This document shows positions 1 through 7,026 of a DNA stretch of 11,279 nucleotides, one piece after another (the first letter of the stretch is position 1; each line of letters opens with the position of its first letter). A program made the translations under genes and the position numbers. The stretch comes from Firmicutes bacterium CAG:555 (GTDB lineage Bacteria; Bacillota; Clostridia; Oscillospirales; Oscillospiraceae). The notes beneath the pieces were generated by a model. That model ran no database searches, was not told the DNA's origin, and saw only the letters and a list, made by a program, of their open reading frames with translations. The stretch spans positions 41,430-52,708 of the forward strand of contig HF986896.1 of NCBI GenBank assembly GCA_000431075.1, in the 5' to 3' direction.

Positions 1-1
1 C

Positions 2-190
2 GGACAGAAGTCCACACCCCCGTCTGCGGCTGCCGTTATCATGACGCTCGAGTCCGTTTTCGGCACGGCGCTCTCGATTGCCATGGGGCAGGAGATGATG
101 ACCTTCAATATCGGTCTCGGCTTCGTGCTGATATTCTGCGCAATTCTGATTTCCGAAACAAAACTGAGCTTTCTAAAGAAAAAACGCTGA
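2..190 (+). CDS. EamA/DMT-family transporter, C-terminal end (partial)
   Basis: Only the last 62 residues are inside the window; the gene begins upstream. The frame reads as an EamA-type (drug/metabolite transporter superfamily) C-terminus: the motif AAVIMTLESVFG, then a short loop with GQE, a final hydrophobic helix (GLGFVLIFCAILI) and a basic tail ending KKKR. In this family the LESVFG...GE segment belongs to the second EamA repeat, and the last helix is the tenth membrane segment. The substrate cannot be told from the fragment; such proteins usually export metabolites or amino acids. The stop codon lies inside the left arm of the following terminator hairpin. Family confidence is good, function is open. 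Confidence 0.8.
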   Translation, partial: GQKSTPPSAAAVIMTLESVFGTALSIAMGQEMMTFNIGLGFVLIFCAILISETKLSFLKKKR

Positions 191-209
191 TGCACTGCAT
201 CAGCGTTTT
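181..209. terminator. Bidirectional intrinsic terminator
   Basis: A 9-bp perfect GC-containing stem (185-193 with 197-205, loop ACT) is flanked by AAAA on the left and TTTT on the right, which extend the pairing. It sits between the converging ends of the EamA-type gene and the leftward symporter gene, and the A/T flanks give a U-tract in both directions, so it can serve both. Confidence 0.85.
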
Positions 210-224
210 CGTTATATTCAAGCC

Positions 225-1475
225 TTAGCTTTTGCTTTCGGCTTTGGCTGCAAGCTTTTTCTGGAGCCAATCCTTGCCGTTGACATAGCGCTCAACGATG
301 AAGGAAACAACATAGTCGCCCGCTGCGTTTACCATGGTTGCGGGAGGATCGACGAGGTTGCCCAGAGCCAGTGCAATGGGGAATGCGACTGCGAGGTGGT
401 CGGGGAAGAACAGCGAGCACAGAACGAGCTCACCCGTGCCGCCGCCGCCGGGAATGCCGCTCATTGCGACGGAGGAGAACACAGCAACGATGATCGCAAG
501 AATTATCTTGCCGGGGTCTGCGTCGATGCCGAAGAAACCGAACAGGAACAGCACCTTGACAATGGCACTCATTGCAGAGCCGTCCATGTGCATCGTTGCA
601 CCCATCGGGAGCACGACATTGCTGACCTCACGGGAAATGCCGGTGTCCTCGGCAGCTTCCATGTTAGTGGGGATAGTAGCAACGGAGGAGCAGGTGCCGA
701 AGGAAACTGCGGCAGGCTGGAACAGATGCTGGAACATCACCTTGACTGCGCCCTTGCCGCCGCCGAAGCGTGCGTAGATGGGGAAAAAGATAAACATGTA
801 GACAAAGCAGACTACATAGTAAATGATAAGCGTTCTGCTGTACTGGCCGATGAGATCGGGACCGTATGCGGCAACGAGGGAGGCAAAGAAGCCGAGGAAG
901 CCGATAGGTGCGTAGTAGGTCACGATCTTCATCATATTAAGGATGCAGTCGGTGACATTGGCAAGGATCTTAGCGGTAAGAGTCTCCTTGCCGCCGGATT
1001 TCTGAACGCCGAAGCCGAAGAGTATAGCAAAAACTATGAGCGGCAGAATTGCCTTACGGCTTAAAAGTTCAAAGAAGTCTGGCTTTGTAAAGAAGTTTAC
1101 GAGCAAATCGGCAAAGCCGAGACCTGCGACCTCAACGCTGTCCTCAACGACCTTTCCGCTCGAAATGGGGAAAATGAGGATTACTATGTACATAAAAACC
1201 GCTGCGATGGCTGCCGTCACAAGGAATGTACCGACCGTAACGCCCATGAGCTTACCGGCACGCTTTGCACCTGCCGCATTTGCTATTGCGGAGGATATCG
1301 AGAAGAACACCAGCGGTACGACGATGCAGAACATGAGGTTAATGAACACCGTCCCCAGCGGCTCAAGCTTAGCGCCGAGCTCGGGAGCAAACGCACCGAT
1401 AAGGCATCCGCAGACGATACCGAGCAGCATAAAGATTATAAAACCGTATGATTTCAAGAAAGATTTTTTAGCCAT
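225..1475 (-). CDS. DAACS-family cation:amino acid/dicarboxylate symporter
   Basis: A 416-aa multi-pass membrane protein of the dicarboxylate/amino acid:cation symporter (GltP/DctA-like) family, normal length for the family. HP1 is visible as CSSVATIP (262-269), TM7 as MGATMHMDG (291-299), HP2 as SGIPGGGGTGE (339-349), and TM8 as DPPATMVNAAGD (376-387). The start at 1475 (MAKKSFLKSY) was chosen over an open frame reaching 1586 because a GGGAGAA ribosome site lies 6-7 bases upstream and the promoter lies inside the longer version. Aligning TM8 with archaeal GltPh keeps the Asp394, Thr398, Asn401 and Asp405 equivalents (D376, T380, N383, D387), but the substrate-binding Arg397 is Ala379, and the HP1 arginine (Arg276) is Cys262. 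I infer a neutral or otherwise non-acidic substrate. It is divergent from an AraC-type regulator, its likely controller. Confidence 0.88.
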   Translation of the reverse strand: MAKKSFLKSYGFIIFMLLGIVCGCLIGAFAPELGAKLEPLGTVFINLMFCIVVPLVFFSISSAIANAAGAKRAGKLMGVTVGTFLVTAAIAAVFMYIVILIFPISSGKVVEDSVEVAGLGFADLLVNFFTKPDFFELLSRKAILPLIVFAILFGFGVQKSGGKETLTAKILANVTDCILNMMKIVTYYAPIGFLGFFASLVAAYGPDLIGQYSRTLIIYYVVCFVYMFIFFPIYARFGGGKGAVKVMFQHLFQPAAVSFGTCSSVATIPTNMEAAEDTGISREVSNVVLPMGATMHMDGSAMSAIVKVLFLFGFFGIDADPGKIILAIIVAVFSSVAMSGIPGGGGTGELVLCSLFFPDHLAVAFPIALALGNLVDPPATMVNAAGDYVVSFIVERYVNGKDWLQKKLAAKAESKS

Positions 1476-1508
1476 GATCAATTCTCCCAGAAAATTTACT
1501 GTGATAGT

Positions 1509-1537
1509 ATTATATTCTGATAAAATTACAATGTAAA
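1509..1537 (-). promoter_or_regulatory. Promoter of the DAACS symporter gene
   Basis: Read on the minus strand: -35 TTTACA (1537-1532), a 17-bp spacer, and -10 TATAAT (1514-1509), then about 33 bases to the start codon at 1475. An 11-bp perfect palindrome TTACAATGTAA (1526-1536) overlaps the -35 box and is a candidate operator. Confidence 0.72.
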
Positions 1538-1550
1538 TTGAATATCGTGC

Positions 1551-1579
1551 TTGAAACATTGCAAATTGTGCGGTATACT
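1551..1579 (+). promoter_or_regulatory. Promoter of the AraC-type regulator gene
   Basis: -35 TTGAAA (1551-1556), a 17-bp spacer, -10 TATACT (1574-1579), then 30 bases to the ATG at 1610. The two divergent -35 boxes are only 13 bases apart, so a regulator bound here could affect both genes. Confidence 0.72.
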
Positions 1580-1609
1580 TTTTCAAAAAGACACAGCGGA
1601 GACAGAATA

Positions 1610-2455
1610 ATGTCAGAACGATATAAATACAACCGAGAGGGATACTTAAACGAGAATTTCAGGATGTTCCACCTGCGTGACACGGCAGGGCAGGAGAGAG
1701 ACTTCCATTTTCACGAGTTTGACAAGATAGTCATTCTCATCTCCGGCAGCGTGAACTACATGGTCGAGGGCACGGACTATACCCTTGAGCCGTGGGATAT
1801 CCTGCTCGTGCGCCACCATATGATACATAAGGCACTCATCGATATGTCCGTGCCGTATGAGAGGATAATCATCTATCTTGACTCTGCGTATGTCGAACGC
1901 TTTGCACCGGACGGCGGGCTAATGGACTGCTTCGCCGAGGCCGAAAAACGCAGGTTCTGCCTCATGCGACCTGATGCGGACGAAATAGAAAAGCTCAAGG
2001 ACAGCTTAGACAGGCTTGAAACTTCGATAAGCGACACGGAGTTTGGTGCAGAGCTCATGCGTGGAACGCTGCTTGCGCAGCTGATGGTGCAGCTAAACCG
2101 CATAATGCAGCGCGACACGAGCAGCAAGGCTGCCTCCACCGAGCAAAGCGGCAAGATATCGGCGGCCCTTTCTTATATAAATGAAAACCTCACCGGCAGC
2201 CTGAGTGTAGATGAGCTTGCCGCCATGTGCTATCTCAGCCGATATCATTTTATGCGTCTTTTTAAGCAGCAGACCGGCTGCACCGTGCATAATTACATCC
2301 GCCAAAAGCGCCTCGTCCTTGCCGCAAGGCTCATCCGGGAGGGGATGAGCGCCTCCTCGGCTGCCGCCGAATGCGGCTTTACCGACTATTCGGCGTTCCA
2401 TCGGGCGTTCTCCCAAACTTTCGGCATCAGCCCGGGCAAGATCAAAAGCTCATAA
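1610..2455 (+). CDS. AraC/XylS-family transcriptional regulator with N-terminal cupin domain
   Basis: A 281-aa DNA-binding regulator. Residues 15-100 look like the cupin effector-binding domain of AraC proteins: HFHEFDKIVILISGSVNY (33-50), the EPWDILLV strand (60-67), and a histidine-rich stretch RHHMIHKA. The C-terminus (about 183-279) is the double helix-turn-helix: SVDELAAMCYLSRYHFMRLF (199-218), then AAAECGFTDYSAFHRAFSQ (251-269) and GISPG. The ATG at 1610 is preferred over an open frame from 1538 because a sigma-A-type promoter lies within the longer version and GGAG precedes 1610 by 8-9 bases. It is transcribed away from the symporter gene through a shared short promoter region, suggesting local control of that transporter; the effector is unknown. 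Confidence 0.9.
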   Translation: MSERYKYNREGYLNENFRMFHLRDTAGQERDFHFHEFDKIVILISGSVNYMVEGTDYTLEPWDILLVRHHMIHKALIDMSVPYERIIIYLDSAYVERFAPDGGLMDCFAEAEKRRFCLMRPDADEIEKLKDSLDRLETSISDTEFGAELMRGTLLAQLMVQLNRIMQRDTSSKAASTEQSGKISAALSYINENLTGSLSVDELAAMCYLSRYHFMRLFKQQTGCTVHNYIRQKRLVLAARLIREGMSASSAAAECGFTDYSAFHRAFSQTFGISPGKIKSS

Positions 2456-2463
2456 TATTATGT

Positions 2464-2494
2464 AAACCGCAGATAACTCTGCGGTTTAATTTTT
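2464..2494 (+). terminator. Intrinsic terminator after the AraC-type gene
   Basis: A 9-bp perfect stem AAACCGCAG (2464-2472) / CTGCGGTTT (2479-2487) with loop ATAACT, followed by AATTTTT. It lies between converging genes and overlaps the stop codon of the leftward coat-like gene, so it may also help end that transcript, although the minus-strand side lacks a clean T-run. Confidence 0.85.
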
Positions 2495-2741
2495 AGCCCT
2501 GTGCGGAGAACTTCTGCTTGACCTGATCGATCTTCTGCTGCTGTGCCTGCTCGGTGGTGTACCAGCCACGGCCGGACATTTCCTTATAAATGCTGTCCTG
2601 CATGCAAAGACCGCTGTTGAGAGCGGTGCTAAATGTCTGGTGAACATTAGCCGTTGACGACTCGATCGTGCCGTGCATATACAGGTCGCAAACGCCCTTA
2701 GTGGTGAGAAGCAAATTTTCCATGATGTCTCTGTCGTTCAT
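2493..2741 (-). CDS. Small CotF-like spore coat protein
   Basis: An 82-aa protein. The pattern MENLLLTTKGVCDLYMHGTI, then STANVHQTFSTALN and a YKEMSGRGWYTTEQAQQQ segment, matches the short spore coat (CotF-type) proteins of Clostridia, which are helical and end with a W-Y-x-x-E-x-A-x segment. The start at 2741 is fixed by an AAGGAGG site 8 bases upstream; the longer open frame to 2858 runs through the neighbouring gene. It lies 13 bases downstream of the 57-aa gene on the same strand, so the two are probably one transcript. Assigned by motif reading; a role in the spore coat is known only for relatives. Confidence 0.72.
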   Translation of the reverse strand: MNDRDIMENLLLTTKGVCDLYMHGTIESSTANVHQTFSTALNSGLCMQDSIYKEMSGRGWYTTEQAQQQKIDQVKQKFSAQG

Positions 2742-2754
2742 TGCCGCATCCTCC

Positions 2755-2928
2755 TTAAACAAGGTTATAAAACTGCGCAAACAGCTTCTGATTTTCGTTT
2801 GCAAGCTGCTGCACTGCCTGTTTGAGCGTCGGGTCTGTAAGCTTGCTTGCGGATTCATTGCACTGGGTGGTCATAAACTTAATGTGGCCGAGTGCATCTT
2901 CAATATAAAGCAATTCCTTAGGTGTCAT
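2755..2928 (-). CDS. 57-aa small protein paired with the CotF-like gene
   Basis: A short gene encoding 57 residues, beginning MTPKELLYIEDALGHIKFMT and ending NENQKLFAQFYNLV. A strong GGAGG lies 8 bases upstream of the ATG, and the stop is just upstream of the next gene's ribosome site. It has no signal peptide and is predominantly helical and polar. Small proteins with a KELLY.EDALGH...FYNLV pattern often sit directly before CotF-like genes in sporulating Clostridia and are usually named spore coat protein or left hypothetical. I am confident it is a real gene because of the ribosome site and tight spacing; its function is inferred from the neighbour. No convincing promoter was found upstream; a CATAAT on the minus strand (2996-2991) resembles a sporulation-sigma -10 but has no clear -35 partner. 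Confidence 0.7.
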   Translation of the reverse strand: MTPKELLYIEDALGHIKFMTTQCNESASKLTDPTLKQAVQQLANENQKLFAQFYNLV

Positions 2929-3043
2929 AAAAATTTCCTCCGTTTTAGTTTAAGCCTAAGCTCAATACTATTATCTGCGCACGGCGCTCGATTATGCCGC
3001 CAAATGCGCCTTCACAAGGGAAATTATGCAAATTTTTGTGCTC

Positions 3044-3072
3044 TTGCGGTGTATTCCAAACTATGTTATAGT
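3044..3072 (+). promoter_or_regulatory. Probable promoter of the pyridoxal/pyridoxamine kinase gene
   Basis: -35 TTGCGG (3044-3049), a 17-bp spacer, -10 TATAGT (3067-3072), 31 bases before the chosen ATG at 3104. Its position supports the shorter start over an open frame from 3026. Confidence 0.55.
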
Positions 3073-3103
3073 TGACGGGATATCGATTGCGAGGTTTTGC
3101 AAA

Positions 3104-3973
3104 ATGACTGATAAGCTTCCCAAGCTGCCGAGAATGGCGGCGATACATGATCTTTCCGGCCTCGGCAAGTGCTCGCTTACCGTTGCCTTACCCATAGTTT
3201 CCGCAAGCGGCGTTGAGTGCTGCTGCATCCCAACGGCGATTTTGTCAACTCATACCGGCGGCTTCATCGACTGGACTTTTACCGATCTTTCCGATGCCAT
3301 TGTGCCCATTGCCGAGCACTGGAACAAACTCGGCGTCCACTTTGACGCTATCTATTCCGGCTACCTTGCTTCCGAAGCGCAGGGCAAGCTTTTAGAACGC
3401 ACCATTGAGCTTCTGCGAAGTGATGACACGCTCGTCATCGTAGACCCAGCCATGGCAGATAACGGCAGATATTATGCCAATCTTGACGACTCCATGGCAG
3501 AGTGCTTCTGCCGCCTTATCGAAAAGGCTGATATCATAACTCCGAACATCACCGAAGCCTGCTTTTTGACCGGAACCGAGTACCGCACTGCACCGCACAG
3601 TGCAGCTTTCGTCACCGAGCTTATTGACAGGCTCTCCGAGTTCGGCCCGAAGGTCGTTGCCGTAACTGGCGTGAGCTTTGAAAAAGGGAAGGTAGGCATA
3701 GCCGCACGGGATAATTCTTCCGGCAAAACGAGCGTTGTCATGAATGAAACAAAAGATGGCATGTTCCACGGCTCAGGCGATGTGTTCGCTTCGGCGTTTG
3801 CAGCACTTTTGACCCGAGGTGCTGCCCTTGAGGATGCGCTGCACCTTGCCGAGGACTTTGTCGCTGCCTGCATCGAGCGTACCGCCGTGCGTGACACGCC
3901 CCGTCATTACGGTCTTGACTTTGAGGGCGCACTGCCAGAGTATATAAGAAGCGTCGATGAGCTTTTCAAATAG
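3104..3973 (+). CDS. Pyridoxal/pyridoxamine kinase (PfkB/ribokinase fold)
   Basis: A 289-aa cytosolic kinase of the PdxK/PdxY type, which phosphorylates B6 vitamers with ATP in the salvage route to pyridoxal phosphate. The N-terminus AAIHDLSGLGKCSLTVALP (12-30) and the PTAILSTHTGGF segment (43-54) are characteristic of Firmicutes pyridoxamine kinases. ITPNITEACFLTG (145-157) is the usual mid-domain motif, and HGSGDVFASAFAA (222-234) carries the anion-hole loop with catalytic Asp226. The start at 3104 follows GAGG at 9 bases and the promoter at 3044-3072. It faces away from the coat-like pair and is not obviously linked to the dehydratase genes downstream. The related hydroxymethylpyrimidine kinase (ThiD) is an alternative, but the N-terminal signature favours B6. 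Confidence 0.85.
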   Translation: MTDKLPKLPRMAAIHDLSGLGKCSLTVALPIVSASGVECCCIPTAILSTHTGGFIDWTFTDLSDAIVPIAEHWNKLGVHFDAIYSGYLASEAQGKLLERTIELLRSDDTLVIVDPAMADNGRYYANLDDSMAECFCRLIEKADIITPNITEACFLTGTEYRTAPHSAAFVTELIDRLSEFGPKVVAVTGVSFEKGKVGIAARDNSSGKTSVVMNETKDGMFHGSGDVFASAFAALLTRGAALEDALHLAEDFVAACIERTAVRDTPRHYGLDFEGALPEYIRSVDELFK

Positions 3974-4003
3974 TACAATGTAATAAATCGGCATCGCTTT
4001 TTG

Positions 4004-4025
4004 ATGACGGTTCTTGTCATTTGTT
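4004..4025 (+). terminator. Weak possible terminator after the kinase gene
   Basis: A short stem ATGAC (4004-4008) / GTCAT (4016-4020) with a 7-base loop, followed by TTGTTT. The stem is only 5 bp, so this is tentative. The remaining bases from 3974 to about 4099 hold no gene that I can support. Confidence 0.25.
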
Positions 4026-4099
4026 TGTAATAAAGGATACATAATTGTCGTTCTGCACAAAAAGGAAAGGACGTATTGCAAAAAATCATGCCGATTGCC

Positions 4100-4140
4100 T
4101 TGACACATTATTGACATATGGGGTAGTTATTTAGTATAAT
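4100..4140 (+). promoter_or_regulatory. Promoter of dehydratase dyad 1
   Basis: A consensus -35 TTGACA (4111-4116), an 18-bp spacer, and a perfect -10 TATAAT (4135-4140). A second TTGACA sits 11 bases further upstream (4100-4105) without a matching -10. Predicted transcription start near 4147 leaves a leader of about 70 bases. Confidence 0.82.
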
Positions 4141-4155
4141 CTTGCCGTATGGGTA

Positions 4156-4170
4156 GGCGGCACTGCCGCC
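4156..4170 (+). promoter_or_regulatory. GC-rich hairpin in the leader of dyad 1
   Basis: GGCGGC (4156-4161) pairs perfectly with GCCGCC (4165-4170) around an ACT loop. It lies about 10 bases after the predicted transcription start and 47 bases before the start codon. There is no U-tract, so it is not a terminator; it could stabilise the 5' end of the mRNA or bind a factor. Confidence 0.5.
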
Positions 4171-4217
4171 GAAAATATTGGAAGCAAAAAATTTCAATAC
4201 AGCGGAAGGGGTTGCAT

Positions 4218-5405
4218 ATGAAAGACCTAAAACATCTGATCTACTTTGAAAATCTGCTTCAGGAAGCTCAGAACGAGCTTGTCATGAAAGCAGTCGAGGA
4301 TGGTAAGAAAGCGCTTGGTTACAACTGCTACTATATCCCCGAGGTACTTATGAACCTTGACGGTTGCTTCTCGTCAAGACTTCGTGCACCTAATTGCACA
4401 TCCTGCGATATCTCCAGCTACTACATGACCAACAGAACGTGTCCCTACGCCCGCTCCATTCTTGAGAGAGCCGTTGAGGGTGGCTACAATTATCTGAGCT
4501 GCCTGTTCGGCGCCGAAAGCTGCGCTACCATCGAGCGTATGCAGGAGCACTTTTTCCTCATCAATCCCGTTAAGCATGACGGCTTCTTCGTCACTCAGAT
4601 CGATCCTCCCATGAAGGGCGATAAGACTAACCTTGATTACTACAAGGCTCAGCTTCAGCTCAAGGTCGTTGAGCCCATGAGAGACCGCCTCGGCATCGAT
4701 GTTTCCGACGAAGCAATGCGCAAGGCTATCGAGAGATTTAACGAGCTGTGCCGTGTCATCACTGAGATCGGCAATTACAGAAAGCTCGATAATCCTCCCA
4801 TCACCGGCTATGAGTTCCATGTCATCCAGCTGGTTTCCGAGGTCTGCCCGCACGAGCTTATCCTGCCGTACCTCAAGGAGACCCTTGAGGAGATCAAGAC
4901 CCGTAAGCCCGAGAAGAAGTTCCCGTATCGTGCAAGAGTAGTTGTTGTCGGCTCCGAGATCGACGATCCCGAGTTTACGAAGCTCATCGAGATGTGCGGC
5001 GCAATGGTCGTTGCCGACCGTTACTGCTTCGGTTCCTTCCCCAGCCGTGAGGAGATCGAGATCAGAGAAGGCGAGAGCGCATTTGATGCTATCTGCCGCC
5101 ATTATCTGTACTGGAACCAGTGTGCCCGCTTCATGGACGGCGAGAAGATCGATCAGCGCCACAACGAAGCAAAGAGACTTTGCGACGAATTCAAGGCTGA
5201 CGGTATCATCTACGAGAGCATGAAGTTCTGTGAGTTCTGGAGCTATGATAAGATCCTTTCAAACCACATCTTTACCGAAGAGTTCAATGTCCCGTGCTGC
5301 ACCATCGAGAAGGAGTACGCACTTGGCTCGGTCGGTCAGCTGCGCACCAGATTCCAGGCGTTCATCGAATCTTTGGAAATTAAGAATATTCAGGGAGGCA
5401 AATAA
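4218..5405 (+). CDS. 2-hydroxyacyl-CoA dehydratase-superfamily small subunit, dyad 1
   Basis: A 395-aa protein of the HgdB/HadC/FldC/BcrC-type fold, whose members hold a 4Fe-4S or double-cubane cluster and work with an ATP-driven activator in radical dehydration or reduction. The three expected cluster cysteines are in context: Cys75 in NRTCPYARS, Cys102 in ESCATIERM, Cys338 in MKFCEFW. Other family hallmarks are PEVLMNLDGCFSSRLRAP (41-58), VVVVGSEIDDP followed by DRYCFGS (241-273), and the C-terminal GQLRTRFQAFIESLEI (373-388). Length is close to known small subunits. The start at 4218 follows GGAAGGGG and matches the start of the paralogue at 8169. It carries an extra CxxC (Cys60, Cys63) absent from the paralogue. 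Its stop overlaps the next start by one base (TAATG). Family is confident; the substrate is unknown and a CoA ester is only presumed. Confidence 0.88.
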   Translation: MKDLKHLIYFENLLQEAQNELVMKAVEDGKKALGYNCYYIPEVLMNLDGCFSSRLRAPNCTSCDISSYYMTNRTCPYARSILERAVEGGYNYLSCLFGAESCATIERMQEHFFLINPVKHDGFFVTQIDPPMKGDKTNLDYYKAQLQLKVVEPMRDRLGIDVSDEAMRKAIERFNELCRVITEIGNYRKLDNPPITGYEFHVIQLVSEVCPHELILPYLKETLEEIKTRKPEKKFPYRARVVVVGSEIDDPEFTKLIEMCGAMVVADRYCFGSFPSREEIEIREGESAFDAICRHYLYWNQCARFMDGEKIDQRHNEAKRLCDEFKADGIIYESMKFCEFWSYDKILSNHIFTEEFNVPCCTIEKEYALGSVGQLRTRFQAFIESLEIKNIQGGK

Positions 5406-7009
5406 TGATGTTTGATAAAGTAATTGCTTCTGTAGATAAAAAGCTTGAACGCTTTGACCCCATTTGGCGCGCAAGAAACGGCGTCGGCGGTCAGCGTGAC
5501 AGATACTATGACAAGACCGGCGTTGCAAAGTACCGTGAGTGGCGTGGCGTTAAGGACACCCTCGTGGACTATGCGGCATGGCTCAAGAACATTATGTTCA
5601 TGATGCAGATGGTCGCCTCCGCCCCCGTTGCCTGCCTCAAGGGCTTCTGGGAATACCGCTGGATGGGCTCTTACCTCGGCACCTTCATGTTCATCGACCG
5701 TCTGTTCGAGGGCTACCGTGGCTACGAGCTGAAGATCGCCCACCAGAACATGCACGCTATCGTCCGCAGCCTGACCCAGAAGATCGCTCTCGTTCTTGCA
5801 AACGACAGACGCCTTGGCGGCGGTCCGCTGACTGATGTCATGGTACCCATGGATGAGGTTCTGCCCCCTCTGTTCATGAAGGGCTTCAAGGAACTCATTC
5901 CCATCCCTCTGCAGACCCTGCCCGAGTTCATCATCTGCGATGTTGACCAGCACATCGAGCCTTACTACATAGATGTCGCTGAGTCCTTCGGCCTCGCAGC
6001 AGATGTCTGCTCCCGCTGTGCAGCAGAGACCGGTGTCGCAATGGACGACGCATTTCCCCTCATCGGCAAGGCAATGGTCTCAACCAATATGCCCTGCAAC
6101 GCATCCGAGGCAACCTCAATGTTCCAGCGCCGCCGTATCGGCATGCCCGACTTCCCCGTAACGCTGGCTATGATCCACAACGAGCCGGGCGCACATCCGT
6201 ACTCCACCCAGATGCTCAAGGATTGCATCGCATTCGTTGAGAAGGAATACGGCGTTAAGTACGACTGGAACGAGCTGTTCAAGTACGCAAAGCTCATGAA
6301 CGAGCAGAACACCATCGAGCTCGAGAAGTGGGATTATATGAAGACCCCGTATAACCCCCTCGTCGGCATCGCCGAGACACTGTATCGTCTGTATGCTTGG
6401 GCATCCGTCAACGGTCAGGATCCCTACTTTAATAAGACCGACCGCAAGGTCATCAAGATTATCAGAAAGGCATATGAGGAGAAGTACGAGCCGTTCGGCG
6501 GCACCACCCGCCACCGTGCCTTCCTGTGGGGACCCTCCGCAGTTTACTACACCGATTTCCCGACTTGGATACAGAACTGCTGGGGCATCAACATCGTCCT
6601 CAACATGGACTCCACCATGGGTCACAATATGATCAACACCGAAGATCCCGAAGAGGCTATCAAGGATCTGGCTATCTTCTCCGAGAAGGCCACCATGCGT
6701 CACCACGCTGTCGGCGGCTGGGACAATGTCAACGCCGTTTGGGACTATGCCAAGAGCTTCAACTGCGACATGGTACTGTTCAACGACAACATCGCCTGCA
6801 AGGGCATGCTCGGCGTTCACGCAGTTATGGAAGAGCAGGCAAGAGACCTCGGCTACCACTTCATCTTCATCGAGCACGACCTTGAAGACTGCCGTACCGT
6901 ATCCCGTCAGGATATGCGTAACTGCATAAACAACTACATGTCCGTTGTTCTCAATGAGGAGCCTCTGGATCCGACCATCGTTGAGTTTGACGACTCGGAA
7001 GCATATTAA
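5405..7009 (+). CDS. 2-hydroxyacyl-CoA dehydratase-superfamily large subunit, dyad 1
   Basis: A 534-aa partner subunit, apparently of the same superfamily but longer than the roughly 430-480 aa of HgdA/BcrB-type subunits. Candidate cluster ligands are Cys202 (with Cys205 in VCSRC), Cys231 in NMPCNAS, and Cys465 in NIACKGM; the spacing from 202 to 231 matches that between the equivalent cysteines of the paralogue. Conserved blocks shared with the large subunit at 9365 include EWRGVKDT (45-52), ESFGLAADVC (193-202), NCWGIN (391-396), and the C-terminal IEHDL.D.RTVSR block (489-501). No signal peptide or membrane helix stands out. The ATG overlaps the previous stop, with AGGGAGG 6 bases upstream; a second ATG follows immediately. 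Tight coupling suggests a 1:1 complex with the small subunit. Confidence 0.83.
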   Translation: MMFDKVIASVDKKLERFDPIWRARNGVGGQRDRYYDKTGVAKYREWRGVKDTLVDYAAWLKNIMFMMQMVASAPVACLKGFWEYRWMGSYLGTFMFIDRLFEGYRGYELKIAHQNMHAIVRSLTQKIALVLANDRRLGGGPLTDVMVPMDEVLPPLFMKGFKELIPIPLQTLPEFIICDVDQHIEPYYIDVAESFGLAADVCSRCAAETGVAMDDAFPLIGKAMVSTNMPCNASEATSMFQRRRIGMPDFPVTLAMIHNEPGAHPYSTQMLKDCIAFVEKEYGVKYDWNELFKYAKLMNEQNTIELEKWDYMKTPYNPLVGIAETLYRLYAWASVNGQDPYFNKTDRKVIKIIRKAYEEKYEPFGGTTRHRAFLWGPSAVYYTDFPTWIQNCWGINIVLNMDSTMGHNMINTEDPEEAIKDLAIFSEKATMRHHAVGGWDNVNAVWDYAKSFNCDMVLFNDNIACKGMLGVHAVMEEQARDLGYHFIFIEHDLEDCRTVSRQDMRNCINNYMSVVLNEEPLDPTIVEFDDSEAY

Positions 7010-7026
7010 TAGGGAGGTTATGCAAG

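Noticed and set aside
396..1064. Plus-strand open frame of 222 codons over the symporter gene
   Set aside because: It is antisense to a clear membrane transporter and has low-complexity H/E/A-rich composition without a ribosome site or motifs.
2451..2462. Perfect 12-bp palindrome CATAATATTATG at the end of the AraC-type gene
   Set aside because: It is AT-rich, includes the stop codon, and is immediately followed by a convincing terminator; probably chance.
3986..4096. Distant inverted repeat AATCGGCAT (3986-3994) / ATGCCGATT (4088-4096)
   Set aside because: Nine bases separated by about 93 bases can occur by chance; there is no transposase, target duplication or other mobile-element evidence nearby.
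4149..4217. Longer N-terminus for the dyad 1 small subunit starting at ATG 4149
   Set aside because: It would begin at the predicted transcription start, encode the leader hairpin, and lacks a ribosome site; the paralogue starts at the residue corresponding to 4218.
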